A stretch of 64,000 nt of DNA from CAZKHG01 sp964552655 (GTDB taxonomy: Bacteria > Bacteroidota > Bacteroidia > Bacteroidales > Tenuifilaceae), in assembly GCA_964552655.1 (NCBI GenBank), contig CAZKHG010000001.1:1-64000 (forward strand). Direction: 5' to 3'. The notes beneath the pieces were generated by a model, which was given only the letters and a program-made list of their open reading frames with translations, had not been told where the DNA came from and ran no database searches. Position numbers and translations under genes: made by a program. Shown here in pieces: positions 33,181 to 42,502 of the stretch (positions are counted from its first letter, which is position 1; every line of letters begins with the position of its first letter).

Positions 33181-35688
33181 ATGAAGAAATTATACTCTTT
33201 GTTGTTTTCCATCTTTTTTCTACTGAATGGATTCAATTTAATCTCCCAGAATAGGCCGGTTGACAAGGCCAACTATGAACTTCCCTCGCGGTTTTCGCCA
33301 AAAAAACTGGAGAAAATGGTTTTTAGCACTTCCGTTGATGCGCATTGGCTGAAGAATAGCGATAAATTCTGGTACTCCTTTGAAACCAGCAACGGGAAGA
33401 CCTACTACCTGGTTGATCCAGTGGCAAAAACAAAAAAACTTCTTTTTGATAATGTCAGTATGGCTTCGCAAATGTCAAGGCTTACCAAAGATCCATTTGA
33501 TGCCCAACATCTTCCTATTCAAAAAATCAAGTTCATTAAAAATGAAACGGCTATCCAGTTTGAGGTGAAAAGTATCCTGGTAGATGAGGACAAAAAGGAT
33601 GACGAGGAGAATGACATGAAGAAAGATAAAAAGAAAAAGGATGAAGCCAAGAAAAAAGATAAGAAGACTTTTTACTTTGAGTACGATCTGGCATCTGGGA
33701 AGTTAACACTTTTAGACGATTTCAAGAAACCAAAGGATCGTCCAGAGTGGGCAAATATCTCTCCTGATGGGGAAAAAATTGTTTTCATGAAACATCATAA
33801 CCTCTTTTGGATGGATAAAGTCAGCTACGAAAAGGCATTGAAGGATGAAAAGGACTCAACAATTGTAGAACACCAGCTAACCAGGGATGGAGAAAAGAAT
33901 TACAGCTATGGCTTTACCCGTGAGAATGAGGATAACGTGGATGAAGCCAAAAATAAGGATAACCGAAAATCAACCTTTATCTCCTGGTCGCACGATTCCA
34001 AAATGTTTGCCCTGGTTCGTTCAGATTCACGAAATGTAAAAGATTTATGGGTTGTAAAAACATTATCAAACCCGCGCCCAACACTCGAAACATATAAATA
34101 CCACATGCCGGGGGAGAAGGAAGCTCCAAAGGATGAACTTTTGGTTTACAACTGGGCTGCCGATACTATGGTTAAAATTGATGTAAAAGCTTTTAACGAT
34201 CAGGATGTTGCATTGCTTAATGCCTCCAGGCTGGCTAAGGAGCGCGACGATGACTATGTGCCTACCAAATGGTTATCTAAAACCAGTGATAAGGTGTATT
34301 TTACACGTACCTCACGCGATCTTAAAAAGATTGATGTTTGTGTGGCCGATCCCTTAACCGGAAAAGTAAAAGTTCTGATTGAGGAACGGTTGAATACCTA
34401 TGTTGAGCTAAATGATTTCTCGCTGGTAAACAACGGCAAAGAGTTGATTCAATGGTCAGAACGTGATGGCTGGGGACATTTTTACCTGTACGATGGTGAA
34501 GGTAAACTTAAGAACCAGATTACATCCGGCCCATACCATTGCGAGAGCATAGAGGGGATTGATGAAACCAACCGGGTTCTCTACTTTACGGCAAATGGCC
34601 TTGAACCCAATGAGGATCCATACTATCTGCACCTGTATCGGATCAATTTCGATGGAACAGGCTTGAAATTACTCAACAAAGGGAATTATGATAACTCCGT
34701 GAGCTTATCAGATTCTCATAAATTTTTCATCAATAACTTTTCACGGGTTAATACAACACCTGAATCATTCCTGATGGATAACCTGGGGAATAAGATAATT
34801 AATCTGGAAAAAGCGGATTTATCACTTTTGTTCCAGGCTGGTTACAAATTCCCCGAAATTTTCATGGTCAAGGCCGCTGATGGCATAACTGATCTTTACG
34901 GGGTAATGTACAAACCTTTCGATTTTGACTCTACCCGGCTTTACCCAATAATAGAATACGTTTATCCCGGACCACAAACTGAGGCCGTAAATAAATCGTT
35001 CTCGGCAAGAATGGACAGGATGGATCGTTTGGCCCAGTTTGGTTTTATAGTGGTTACCGTTGGCAACAGGGGCGGACACCCGGCGCGCTCAAAATGGTAT
35101 CACAACTTTGGGTATGGCAATTTACGCAACTATGGGCTTGCAGATAAGAAAACAACCGTTGAACAGCTGGCGTACAAACATAAATATATTGATATCAACA
35201 AGGTGGGTATTCATGGCCATTCCGGGGGCGGATTTATGTCAACCGCAGCAATGCTGGCTTACCCTGATTTCTTTAAAGTTGCCGTTTCAAACGCCGGAAA
35301 TCACGATAACAGTATTTACAATCGCTGGTGGAGCGAAAAACATGATGGGGTTAAAGAAATTATTGATACCAGCGGCAAATCAACGTTTGAGTATGACATT
35401 GATAAAAACCAGGATATTGCCAAGAACCTGAAGGGTCACCTTCTGCTAACAACTGGTGAGATAGATAATAATGTTCACCCGGGCAACACTTTAAGGGTTG
35501 TAAATGCCCTGATAAAAGCCAATAAACGCTTCGATTTCTTTATGTACCCCGGACAGCGTCATGGGTATGGTGATATGATGGAATACCATTTCTGGTTAAC
35601 CGGCGATTATTTCTGTAAGTATCTTATCGGCGACTTCTCACAGGATATCAACAGGATAGAAATGGATAAAGATATTGAACTGAAATAG
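33181..35688 (+). CDS. Secreted S9 family prolyl-oligopeptidase-type peptidase (DPP-IV-like)
   Basis: 835 residues with a signal peptide (about 1-23). N-terminal beta-propeller region (about 50-590) and a C-terminal alpha/beta hydrolase with the catalytic triad S681 (GHSGGG), D762 (GEIDNNVHPG) and H794 (GQRHGYGD). The usual strand pattern GPQTEAV and GNRGGHPARS leads to the nucleophile elbow. An insertion at about 134-162 is almost entirely Lys, Asp and Glu and breaks an otherwise ordinary propeller blade. Periplasmic or surface dipeptidyl peptidase, cleaving small peptides. A perfect terminator follows. Confidence 0.93.
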   Translation: MKKLYSLLFSIFFLLNGFNLISQNRPVDKANYELPSRFSPKKLEKMVFSTSVDAHWLKNSDKFWYSFETSNGKTYYLVDPVAKTKKLLFDNVSMASQMSRLTKDPFDAQHLPIQKIKFIKNETAIQFEVKSILVDEDKKDDEENDMKKDKKKKDEAKKKDKKTFYFEYDLASGKLTLLDDFKKPKDRPEWANISPDGEKIVFMKHHNLFWMDKVSYEKALKDEKDSTIVEHQLTRDGEKNYSYGFTRENEDNVDEAKNKDNRKSTFISWSHDSKMFALVRSDSRNVKDLWVVKTLSNPRPTLETYKYHMPGEKEAPKDELLVYNWAADTMVKIDVKAFNDQDVALLNASRLAKERDDDYVPTKWLSKTSDKVYFTRTSRDLKKIDVCVADPLTGKVKVLIEERLNTYVELNDFSLVNNGKELIQWSERDGWGHFYLYDGEGKLKNQITSGPYHCESIEGIDETNRVLYFTANGLEPNEDPYYLHLYRINFDGTGLKLLNKGNYDNSVSLSDSHKFFINNFSRVNTTPESFLMDNLGNKIINLEKADLSLLFQAGYKFPEIFMVKAADGITDLYGVMYKPFDFDSTRLYPIIEYVYPGPQTEAVNKSFSARMDRMDRLAQFGFIVVTVGNRGGHPARSKWYHNFGYGNLRNYGLADKKTTVEQLAYKHKYIDINKVGIHGHSGGGFMSTAAMLAYPDFFKVAVSNAGNHDNSIYNRWWSEKHDGVKEIIDTSGKSTFEYDIDKNQDIAKNLKGHLLLTTGEIDNNVHPGNTLRVVNALIKANKRFDFFMYPGQRHGYGDMMEYHFWLTGDYFCKYLIGDFSQDINRIEMDKDIELK

Positions 35689-35706
35689 CTCCCTGTAACA
35701 TTATTT

Positions 35707-35737
35707 AACCCTTCTGCTCTAATGCAGAAGGGTTTTT
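35707..35737 (+). terminator. Terminator after the S9 peptidase
   Basis: Perfect 11-bp stem AACCCTTCTGC / GCAGAAGGGTT (35707-35717, 35724-35734), 6-nt loop, then TTT. Confidence 0.88.
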
Positions 35738-35776
35738 ATATTAATTTTGATTTGTAATAAAAATAAACCATAAAAA

Positions 35777-36154
35777 ATGAAAAAAATATTCATTCTTGCA
35801 TTAGCCACGTTGATAGTTTCAAATCTATTTGCCCAACAGGAAAAGAGGATCGAGACATCGAAACAGCTTCTTAGCGCCTTTCAGAAAAACAGCTTTGAAA
35901 AAATCATTCTGAAGTTTGATGCTAACATGAAGACTGCTCTTCCAAAAGAGAAAATGGCAGAAATATGGACATCCCTGGAAAAGCAATGCGGAGCATTTGT
36001 GAAATCTGATGAAATAACCACCGATAAGTATCAATCTTACGACATTGTTTACATCCTATTAGAATTCAAGAACACCAAGCTGAAAATGAAAACTGTTTTT
36101 GATACCCAGGGCCTGATTGCTGGACTTTTCTTTGTACCGGAGAATCAAAAATAA
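35777..36154 (+). CDS. DUF3887-domain secreted protein
   Basis: 125 residues with a signal peptide (ending near LFAQ, about residue 20). The remainder (KQLLSAFQKNSFEKIILKFD, then MKTALPKEKMAEIWTSLEKQCG, and a beta-sheet phrase VYILLEFKNTKLKMKTVFD) matches DUF3887, a cystatin-like/SnoaL-like small domain often found in front of secreted hydrolases, here standing alone. Function unknown. Located 39 nt after a terminator, so independently expressed. Confidence 0.82.
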   Translation: MKKIFILALATLIVSNLFAQQEKRIETSKQLLSAFQKNSFEKIILKFDANMKTALPKEKMAEIWTSLEKQCGAFVKSDEITTDKYQSYDIVYILLEFKNTKLKMKTVFDTQGLIAGLFFVPENQK

Positions 36155-36160
36155 AAAGAA

Positions 36161-36187
36161 GAGGGTGATTTGCTGATCATCACCCTC
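36161..36187. terminator. Hairpin between convergent DUF3887 and beta-helix genes
   Basis: 9-bp stem GAGGGTGAT / ATCACCCTC (36161-36169, 36179-36187) with a 9-nt loop, preceded by an A-rich run that is a T-run on the minus strand. Best read as a terminator for the minus-strand gene, and perhaps both. Confidence 0.6.
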
Positions 36188-36218
36188 CTCAAGTCAATAT
36201 TCAAAACCTAAAACAAAG

Positions 36219-37919
36219 CTAGTTTGAGCCTATCTGACCCAGAACACAATTTGTAAATGTATTGCCAGTGCTATTAGCCGAAAGTGAAGAGTTATACCTG
36301 TAAATTGCATATCCATTAGAATCTTTAAACTCGCAGTTCTTGATTGTAATGCCGTTTACATAATTCAAAGTAACTGCTGCGCGGGTGTTATCTGTTCCCT
36401 TGCCAGCGTACAAAAACTTGCAATAATCTAGCACTGTATTTGTGCTGGTATTCGTATAAAATTCAATTCCTTTCCAGGCTCCAGCTGCAGGGGATGAGAC
36501 AGATGATGTAAAAATAATTGGTGAATTGGCAGTACCAATTGCATTTAACTGAGCATTTGTTGACCATCCAAAATACATGGAACCATTGGTTGCAAACTGC
36601 AGAATGGTACCAGCCTCGATAGTGAGGTTTGAATGAATTCCCACCTCAGCATTTATAATATAAGGAACTGTATGTTTTTTCCAGGTAGCAGAGGCAATTT
36701 CTAAATTTCCTCCTGTAACCAGTATTCCATAACCAGTATTACAAGTTATGGCATTACCCGTACCAAGGGTATGGATAGATTCAGCACTAATCTCTATAGC
36801 ATGAGTTGCGCAGTTACTTATGGTATTGCTTTGCATTGCAACAAATGATGATTCTCCATAGGCTTTTATACCCAGACCAGCAGAATTGTGCACAATATTA
36901 TTGCTGAAAGTTAATTTAGTATAAGATAGCTCTATTGCCTGTTCGTTAGTTTTTCCTGCGTAATTGATATCACAGTAGGTCATTGATGTATTCTGAAGAT
37001 TATGCTCATAAAAATACAATCCCTTCCAAGCGCCAGCTGTGGGAGCGCTTGCGTTTGAGGTAAAAACAATTGGCATTGTGCTGGTGCCATTTGCAAATAA
37101 GGTTGTACTGCCAGCCCATCCAAAATATAACCCACCATTGATATCAAATTTGAAAATGGTACCTGGTTCAATTGTTAATGTTGCATTATCAATATCTGTT
37201 TCCCCATTAAAATAGTAAGGTACATTCAGATTTTTCCAGGTAATTGTCCCGGCAACAGCATCGCTGTAAACATAAATTCCATAGCCGCTTCCCATGGTGA
37301 AGGTGTTACCTGTGCCAATGGTATGAATTTTAGCAGCCGACATTTTAATTGCATGTGTTCCACAATCGTGGAAAGTATTATTAGTCATTGATTCAAAGTA
37401 GGACTCATCATCGTAAAAGGAAATACCAACGGTTTTGGAATGGTGCAGGGTGTTATTATTAAACACGATGTGAGCGCCGGCAATATGCAATATCCCTTTA
37501 TCATTTGTTCCTCCATAGGAGAATTCACAGTTGGTAAAGCTCGAATTTTGGGTAAAATGAGAGTAGATAACAATCCCATTCCAGGATCCCGAAACGGGAT
37601 TGGAGGCAATAGAAGTAAATACTATCGGTTTTTCGGCAGTACCATTGGCAATAATTGCTGCCGCCCCAGCCCATCCAACTTCCAGGGATGCTCCGGATTC
37701 AAACCTTATGGTTGCCCCGGGTTCAATGGTAAGCACTGCATTATCAATGTTTACCTCACCTTTAACTACATAAACCTTATCTGCTTTCCAGGTAGTGTTC
37801 GTTGTTATAGGTTCCTGGATAATTAAATCTTTATCAGCGAGACTATCATCTAAAAGCTCACAAGAGTTTAGAAGAATAATAGAAGATAGAAACATTACAA
37901 GGATTCCATGTTTTTTCAT
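36219..37919 (-). CDS. Lipoprotein with three-unit right-handed beta-helix repeat
   Basis: 566 residues; lipobox LLNSC (Cys20). The protein is three tandem copies of a ~184-residue unit. Each unit opens with a TWK phrase at W44, W228 and W413, then a VP-type strand, an LTIEPG or LTIEAG phrase, a GWAG or GWST phrase, a PIVFTS or PIIFTS phrase, and a W-G-Y/F triad before a stretch of parallel-beta-helix strands with many Asn and Thr. This is the Bacteroidetes right-handed beta-helix repeat type. Function unknown; such surface lipoproteins are usually adhesin- or polysaccharide-binding-like. No catalytic motif seen. Confidence 0.88.
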   Translation of the reverse strand: MKKHGILVMFLSSIILLNSCELLDDSLADKDLIIQEPITTNTTWKADKVYVVKGEVNIDNAVLTIEPGATIRFESGASLEVGWAGAAAIIANGTAEKPIVFTSIASNPVSGSWNGIVIYSHFTQNSSFTNCEFSYGGTNDKGILHIAGAHIVFNNNTLHHSKTVGISFYDDESYFESMTNNTFHDCGTHAIKMSAAKIHTIGTGNTFTMGSGYGIYVYSDAVAGTITWKNLNVPYYFNGETDIDNATLTIEPGTIFKFDINGGLYFGWAGSTTLFANGTSTMPIVFTSNASAPTAGAWKGLYFYEHNLQNTSMTYCDINYAGKTNEQAIELSYTKLTFSNNIVHNSAGLGIKAYGESSFVAMQSNTISNCATHAIEISAESIHTLGTGNAITCNTGYGILVTGGNLEIASATWKKHTVPYIINAEVGIHSNLTIEAGTILQFATNGSMYFGWSTNAQLNAIGTANSPIIFTSSVSSPAAGAWKGIEFYTNTSTNTVLDYCKFLYAGKGTDNTRAAVTLNYVNGITIKNCEFKDSNGYAIYRYNSSLSANSTGNTFTNCVLGQIGSN

Positions 37920-38001
37920 ACTTTGATTATTTAAAAGTTTAACATTGATTTTTTACTTTTACTTGTCAGGCAAAATTACCGGGAAAGGAAGGGTTAATTT
38001 T

Positions 38002-38028
38002 ACCCCCAAAAGGGGGTTTTTATTTTGT
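38002..38028 (+). other. GC-rich hairpin with T-run in the divergent 38-kb intergenic region
   Basis: ACCCCC, AAAA loop, GGGGGT (38002-38017) followed by TTTTATTTT on the plus strand. It sits between a divergent pair and ~60 nt before the kinase ATG, where no gene needs terminating, so an attenuator-like leader hairpin is possible. Confidence 0.4.
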
Positions 38029-38086
38029 TCCTATGCATTTAGCTTTGCAATGATTATATTCAACATTTAATTCTAATTAATCCACG

Positions 38087-40024
38087 ATGAGGAATATAAT
38101 GTTTAAATGGCTTGTGTTCACGGGGGTGTTGGTATTTCTGACAGCTACCCTTTATGCTGTCAACCGTGATTCCCTCTACAGAACCCTTATGTTACAGAAA
38201 AGAGATACTGTAAACATTGAATTGCTTATAAAAAAGGCAAAATCTATGTTATATTCCACACCTGATAAAGCCTACGATATCGCAGTTGAAGCCGAGGTTC
38301 GTTCCAAAATACAGAACAACCAGCTATGGCTGGCAAACAGCTACAGGTTGCAGGGAAGCTACTTTTCTGACATCAAAGGGGATGCTGAACAAGCCACAAG
38401 ACTATACTATATGGCCGACAGCATCTATCGCAAATCCAATGCGAAAGAGTACAGGGAAGGGGTTGGTGCTGTTTACCACTGTTTTGGCACTATAAAGCAA
38501 AGGCAGGGTGATTACATCGAAGCGGTTAAATATTACTCCAACGCTCTAAGGGTGCTTGATAGCATCAAAAACAGAACAATTCTGCCTAAGACATATAATA
38601 ATATTGCCAATATCTACTCTTTCCTAAAAGATTTTGAAAAGGCAGAATTTTATGCCCGGGAATGTATCAAAATATCCAAAGAGATTAACGATGACCAAGT
38701 GATATCCGCCGGTTGTATTACCCTTGCCGATGCGCTGATTGAACAAGGCAAATATGAGGAAGTGCCTAAAACCATTGATGAGGCATTTCAAATTGCCAGC
38801 AAGAGTAATAACCTTTATATCCTGATGCTCTGTAACTATAACCTGGCTAATTACTATGGGTATTTTAGGAAAGATTACCCTAAAGCAATCAACCAGCTAA
38901 TGGGAGCGCTCAAGTATTCAAAAGAGTTGGGAAGCCAATGGGAGGAAGCCCGGGTTTTAACCAATATGGCAGAATTCTACTACCTGGCGGATAAAGTTGA
39001 TAGCGCAGGTATAGTGGCTATACAAGCACTGGAGAAAATCAAACCTTATCAGGCAATTGACCTTGAGCAACGTGCTCTGATGGTATTGGCAAAATGCGAA
39101 GCTGGCCGATCAAACTTTAAGAAAGCGTATGAGTACCTGAACCGCTCCCAACAGCTAAAAGACACTGTTTTCAGCGAAAGCAATAAACGTCATATAAACT
39201 ACTTAGAATCGCTATACCAGTCGGAGCGGAAAGACAATGAGATTAAACAGCTTGAAACCGGGAAAAAAATCAGGAATTATGTGATGATTTTCATGGCAAT
39301 ACTAATTATTCTGCTGGGATCAACAGCATTTTTCCTGATCAAGAACCTAAAACAACGAAAAATCCTTGCAGAACAAAAAGTTAAACAGCTGGAACAGGAA
39401 AAGCAGCTTACTGCAACCCATGCCCTGCTTGAGGGAGAAACCAGCGAGAGGGTAAGGTTGTCAAGAGATCTCCACGACGGTTTAGGAGGTATGCTATCGG
39501 TGGTGAAACTAAAAATTGCAAATATGAAAGGTAACGTAACCATTCCTGAGGAATATGTCGGGGTGTTTAACTCCGCATTGGAAATGCTCGATGGATCAAT
39601 AAAAGAACTTCGTAGAGTAGCCCATAACCTGATGCCAGAATCATTATTGAAATACGGGTTGAATCCTGCAATTACCGATTTTTGCAATGGCCTGGAGAAA
39701 ATCAGCTACCATTTTTATGGTGCAGAACGTAGGCTTGATGAGAAGCTGGAGATAACCATTTACAGAATCGTGCACGAGCTGGTAAATAACGCATTAAAAC
39801 ATGCCAATGCCAATCAAATTAATGTGCAGTTGATAATTGAAACAGACCGGGTGAGCGTTGTTGTTCAGGATGATGGAACTGGGTTTGATCCAAAAACTGT
39901 TACCCCTTTTAAATCAAGCGGTTTAAAAAATATTGAATCGAGAGTTGCCTCCTTTGGCGGGCAGATGGATCTGTACTCAGCCCCCAATAAAGGAACCGAG
40001 GTAACTGTTGAGTTCAACTGTTAA
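38087..40024 (+). CDS. TPR-containing sensor histidine kinase (NarL-type, HisKA_3)
   Basis: 645 residues. N-terminal signal-anchor (about 5-24), then TPR-like helical repeats (about 60-370) outside the membrane, one membrane helix (about 393-415), a short coiled coil, the dimerisation/phosphoacceptor segment with H463 in SRDLHDGLGG, and the GHKL ATPase (N box HELVNNALKHAN, G1 QDDGTGFD). The TPR domain probably senses a partner protein or peptide in the periplasm. Paired with the response regulator 24 nt downstream. Confidence 0.93.
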   Translation: MRNIMFKWLVFTGVLVFLTATLYAVNRDSLYRTLMLQKRDTVNIELLIKKAKSMLYSTPDKAYDIAVEAEVRSKIQNNQLWLANSYRLQGSYFSDIKGDAEQATRLYYMADSIYRKSNAKEYREGVGAVYHCFGTIKQRQGDYIEAVKYYSNALRVLDSIKNRTILPKTYNNIANIYSFLKDFEKAEFYARECIKISKEINDDQVISAGCITLADALIEQGKYEEVPKTIDEAFQIASKSNNLYILMLCNYNLANYYGYFRKDYPKAINQLMGALKYSKELGSQWEEARVLTNMAEFYYLADKVDSAGIVAIQALEKIKPYQAIDLEQRALMVLAKCEAGRSNFKKAYEYLNRSQQLKDTVFSESNKRHINYLESLYQSERKDNEIKQLETGKKIRNYVMIFMAILIILLGSTAFFLIKNLKQRKILAEQKVKQLEQEKQLTATHALLEGETSERVRLSRDLHDGLGGMLSVVKLKIANMKGNVTIPEEYVGVFNSALEMLDGSIKELRRVAHNLMPESLLKYGLNPAITDFCNGLEKISYHFYGAERRLDEKLEITIYRIVHELVNNALKHANANQINVQLIIETDRVSVVVQDDGTGFDPKTVTPFKSSGLKNIESRVASFGGQMDLYSAPNKGTEVTVEFNC

Positions 40025-40048
40025 TACTGACCCTGTAATATTTATAAA

Positions 40049-40660
40049 ATGGTGCAAATACTTATTGTTGATGATCATCCCCTGCTAGCCGAAGGTTTAG
40101 CCAAGCTCATCAACGATAACCATATTGGTGAAGTAGCCGGAATTGCTTCCACTGCAGAACAGTGTTACAAACTGATAAAATCAAATCATTACGACCTAAT
40201 ACTGCTCGACATTAACCTTCCCGATGGCAACGGGGTGGATATCTGTAAAGAGATTCATGAAAAATACCCCAACGTTAAGATACTTGCCATTACAAGTTTT
40301 GGGGAATACACCATTGTAAGAAAAATGCTTGAGAACGGGGCTTCGGGATACCTGCTAAAGAACTCTATGCCGGAAGAGATAGTTGCCGGAGTAGAAACAG
40401 TGCTTGATGGCGGGATTTTTCTATGCCATGAGGTTGATCTGCTTATGAAGAGACACCCCGAAAAACATATCTTTCTCACCCCCAGAGAAACAGAACTTTT
40501 AAAGCTGATTGTGGATGGCTATACCAACCCTGAAATTGCTGAAAAACTTTTTCTGGGAATTGAAACAATAAACAGCTATCGCAAAAATCTGCTATTCAAG
40601 CTGAACGCCCGAAACACTGCGGTGCTGGTTAAAATGGCGATAGAGCAAAAGCTGATATAG
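40049..40660 (+). CDS. NarL/LuxR-family response regulator
   Basis: 203 residues. Receiver domain with the phospho-accepting D54 (LLDINLPDGNG), conserved Thr/Lys and DD near the N-terminus (IVDDH); a LuxR-type helix-turn-helix at about 140-200 (LTPRETELLKLIVDGYTNPE, NSYRKNLLFKLNARN). Partner of the TPR kinase just upstream; regulates unknown genes. Next gene on the same strand begins 139 bp later. Confidence 0.95.
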   Translation: MVQILIVDDHPLLAEGLAKLINDNHIGEVAGIASTAEQCYKLIKSNHYDLILLDINLPDGNGVDICKEIHEKYPNVKILAITSFGEYTIVRKMLENGASGYLLKNSMPEEIVAGVETVLDGGIFLCHEVDLLMKRHPEKHIFLTPRETELLKLIVDGYTNPEIAEKLFLGIETINSYRKNLLFKLNARNTAVLVKMAIEQKLI

Positions 40661-40692
40661 AAAAAACTATTTCACAAAACAGCTCACTCATA

Positions 40693-40710
40693 ATTGAGGT
40701 TTTCCTCAAT
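40693..40710 (+). terminator. Weak hairpin after the response regulator
   Basis: 7-bp stem ATTGAGG / CCTCAAT with a TTTT loop, but no following T-run. Possible terminator only. Confidence 0.35.
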
Positions 40711-40799
40711 CATTTCTGAGAATTTTACCACCATTCACCCTAAATGCATATTCTACATTTGTGGAGTAAAAATTTCACACACATTAATCTATTAGAACT

Positions 40800-42074
40800 A
40801 TGCAAGCAATTACGATTCAAAGTCTTATTCTGGCAGGTCCGGTAAGCATTACTTTACTTTTTATAGTGATGAAAATTTTATTCAAGAACTCCGTTCTTTA
40901 TAAAATTGGTATAGCAACTGGCCTGGCAATTATTCTCGTTGCATTTGTAACTAGTATCCAGGCAAAACTTGGACCATGGCATAACCTGTGGGCTTTCCCA
41001 TTAAATATTACTATGGCTGTTTCAGCTTATATTTATGTAACCAGAGTGATTAAAAAACCTTTAGTTCAGATAATAAATACTATTGATGAGTTAAGTGGAG
41101 GAAACCTTACTACTAAGGTTGACAATAAACTATTTGATAGAAACGATGAAATTGGGCAACTTGCCACATCTACGCAACAACTTAAAGAGCAATTAACTGA
41201 AGTTGTAACAACAATATCAACATCAGCAAATCAGGTTTCTGCCGCTGGTGAACAGCTGAGCTCAAGTTCTCAACAAATATCAATGGGGGCAAATCAGCAA
41301 GCATCTTCGGTTGAGGAGGTATCATCATCTATGGAACAAATGACATCAAATATTGAGCAGAATAGTGAAAATGCAGAGCAAACCAATAAAATTTCCACAA
41401 TTGCCTATTCCAAAATGGTTAAGGTTGAAGAAGCATCACAGAAAAGCATTACTGCTGTTAGAAATATCTCCGATAAAATTAGTATTATCAACGATATTGC
41501 ATTCCAAACAAATTTGTTAGCACTTAATGCAGCCGTAGAAGCGGCCAGGGCTGGTGAACAAGGAAGAGGGTTTGCAGTGGTTGCTGCTGAAGTTCGCAAA
41601 TTAGCCGAAAGAAGCCGGATCGCAGCAAATGAAATAATTGAATTATCAAAGTCGAGTCTTGCGGTTACTGAAGAGTCTGGGAAACTTCTCAAAGAAATAC
41701 TCCCTGATATTGATAAAACCGCAAAGCTTGTTGAAGAAATTACAGCGGCCAGTCTTGAGCAAAAACATGGTTCTGCACAAATAAATTCGTCCATCCAACA
41801 GCTTAATACGGTTACACAACAAAATGCTTCAGCAAGTGAAGAATTAGCATCAAGTGCCGAGGAGCTAACTGCCCAATCTGAACAGCTGATTGATGCCATT
41901 TCATTCTTTAAAACTGAACAAAAACCTAACAAGCCAGATTATTCAAAAAAGCACCCTTTGACGCAAAAAAGTATGTCAACCCAAAAACCTATAATTAATT
42001 CTAAACCTAAAACCAAGGGATTCACCTATACCATGGCAAGTGAAAGTAAAGATGCTAACTATGAATCTTATTAG
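40800..42074 (+). CDS. Methyl-accepting chemotaxis protein without a periplasmic sensor domain
   Basis: 424 residues. Three membrane helices (about 7-28, 34-53, 63-83) with only very short loops between them, a HAMP domain (about 84-137), then a long coiled coil with the signalling hairpin tip, which matches the universal receptor sequence closely (AFQTNLLALNAAVEAARAGE, GRGFAVVAAEVRKLAERS). No periplasmic sensing domain. The tail is basic and Ser/Thr/Pro-rich. No cheA, cheW, cheB or cheR in this window. A likely function is sensing a membrane or cytoplasmic signal, or controlling gliding or gene expression. Confidence 0.92.
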   Translation: MQAITIQSLILAGPVSITLLFIVMKILFKNSVLYKIGIATGLAIILVAFVTSIQAKLGPWHNLWAFPLNITMAVSAYIYVTRVIKKPLVQIINTIDELSGGNLTTKVDNKLFDRNDEIGQLATSTQQLKEQLTEVVTTISTSANQVSAAGEQLSSSSQQISMGANQQASSVEEVSSSMEQMTSNIEQNSENAEQTNKISTIAYSKMVKVEEASQKSITAVRNISDKISIINDIAFQTNLLALNAAVEAARAGEQGRGFAVVAAEVRKLAERSRIAANEIIELSKSSLAVTEESGKLLKEILPDIDKTAKLVEEITAASLEQKHGSAQINSSIQQLNTVTQQNASASEELASSAEELTAQSEQLIDAISFFKTEQKPNKPDYSKKHPLTQKSMSTQKPIINSKPKTKGFTYTMASESKDANYESY

Positions 42075-42112
42075 TTAAGAGATTGATTTAACTATTTACA
42101 CCAGCATAAATC

Positions 42113-42502
42113 ATGAAATTAAGTACTTATAAAGTTTTAATAGTTGATGACAATCCCACCTTTGTAAAAACATTAGGGATTCTTATTAAATCTGTCCTAG
42201 GTGAAAAATTAATTCTACTTGATGAGGCATATAACGGGCAACAGGCAGTTGAAAAGGTGTTTAATAAAAATAAGTACAATGTAATTTTCATGGATGTAAA
42301 CATGCCTGAAATGGATGGAATTACTGCAACAAAACTATTAAATAGGGAATTATACAGAGAAACAAGGATAGTTGCTGTTTCATTCAATAAGGATTTTAAC
42401 ATTTTAAACAAAATGATAGAAGCCGGGGCATGTAATTATTTATTAAAGGATAACTTGACAATTGAATCGTTAGAACATGTTTTTGAGGTTACTATTCTAT
42501 AA
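42113..42502 (+). CDS. Single-domain response regulator (CheY-like)
   Basis: 129 residues, a receiver domain only. IVDDN (D12-D13), phospho-acceptor D61 (FMDVNMPEMDG), a Ser in VAVSFN at the Thr position and Lys in YLLKDN are all present. No output domain. 38 nt after the chemoreceptor gene on the same strand, so likely its partner or a phosphate sink. Its stop overlaps the end of the convergent regulator by 6 nt. Confidence 0.9.
   Translation: MKLSTYKVLIVDDNPTFVKTLGILIKSVLGEKLILLDEAYNGQQAVEKVFNKNKYNVIFMDVNMPEMDGITATKLLNRELYRETRIVAVSFNKDFNILNKMIEAGACNYLLKDNLTIESLEHVFEVTIL

Noticed and set aside
33577..33670. Lys-rich stretch in the S9 peptidase as a frameshift
   Set aside because: The frame continues without interruption and the catalytic triad downstream is intact.
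40800..42502. Flagellar chemotaxis system
   Set aside because: No flagellar genes and no cheA or cheW in the window; Bacteroidetes lack flagella in general.
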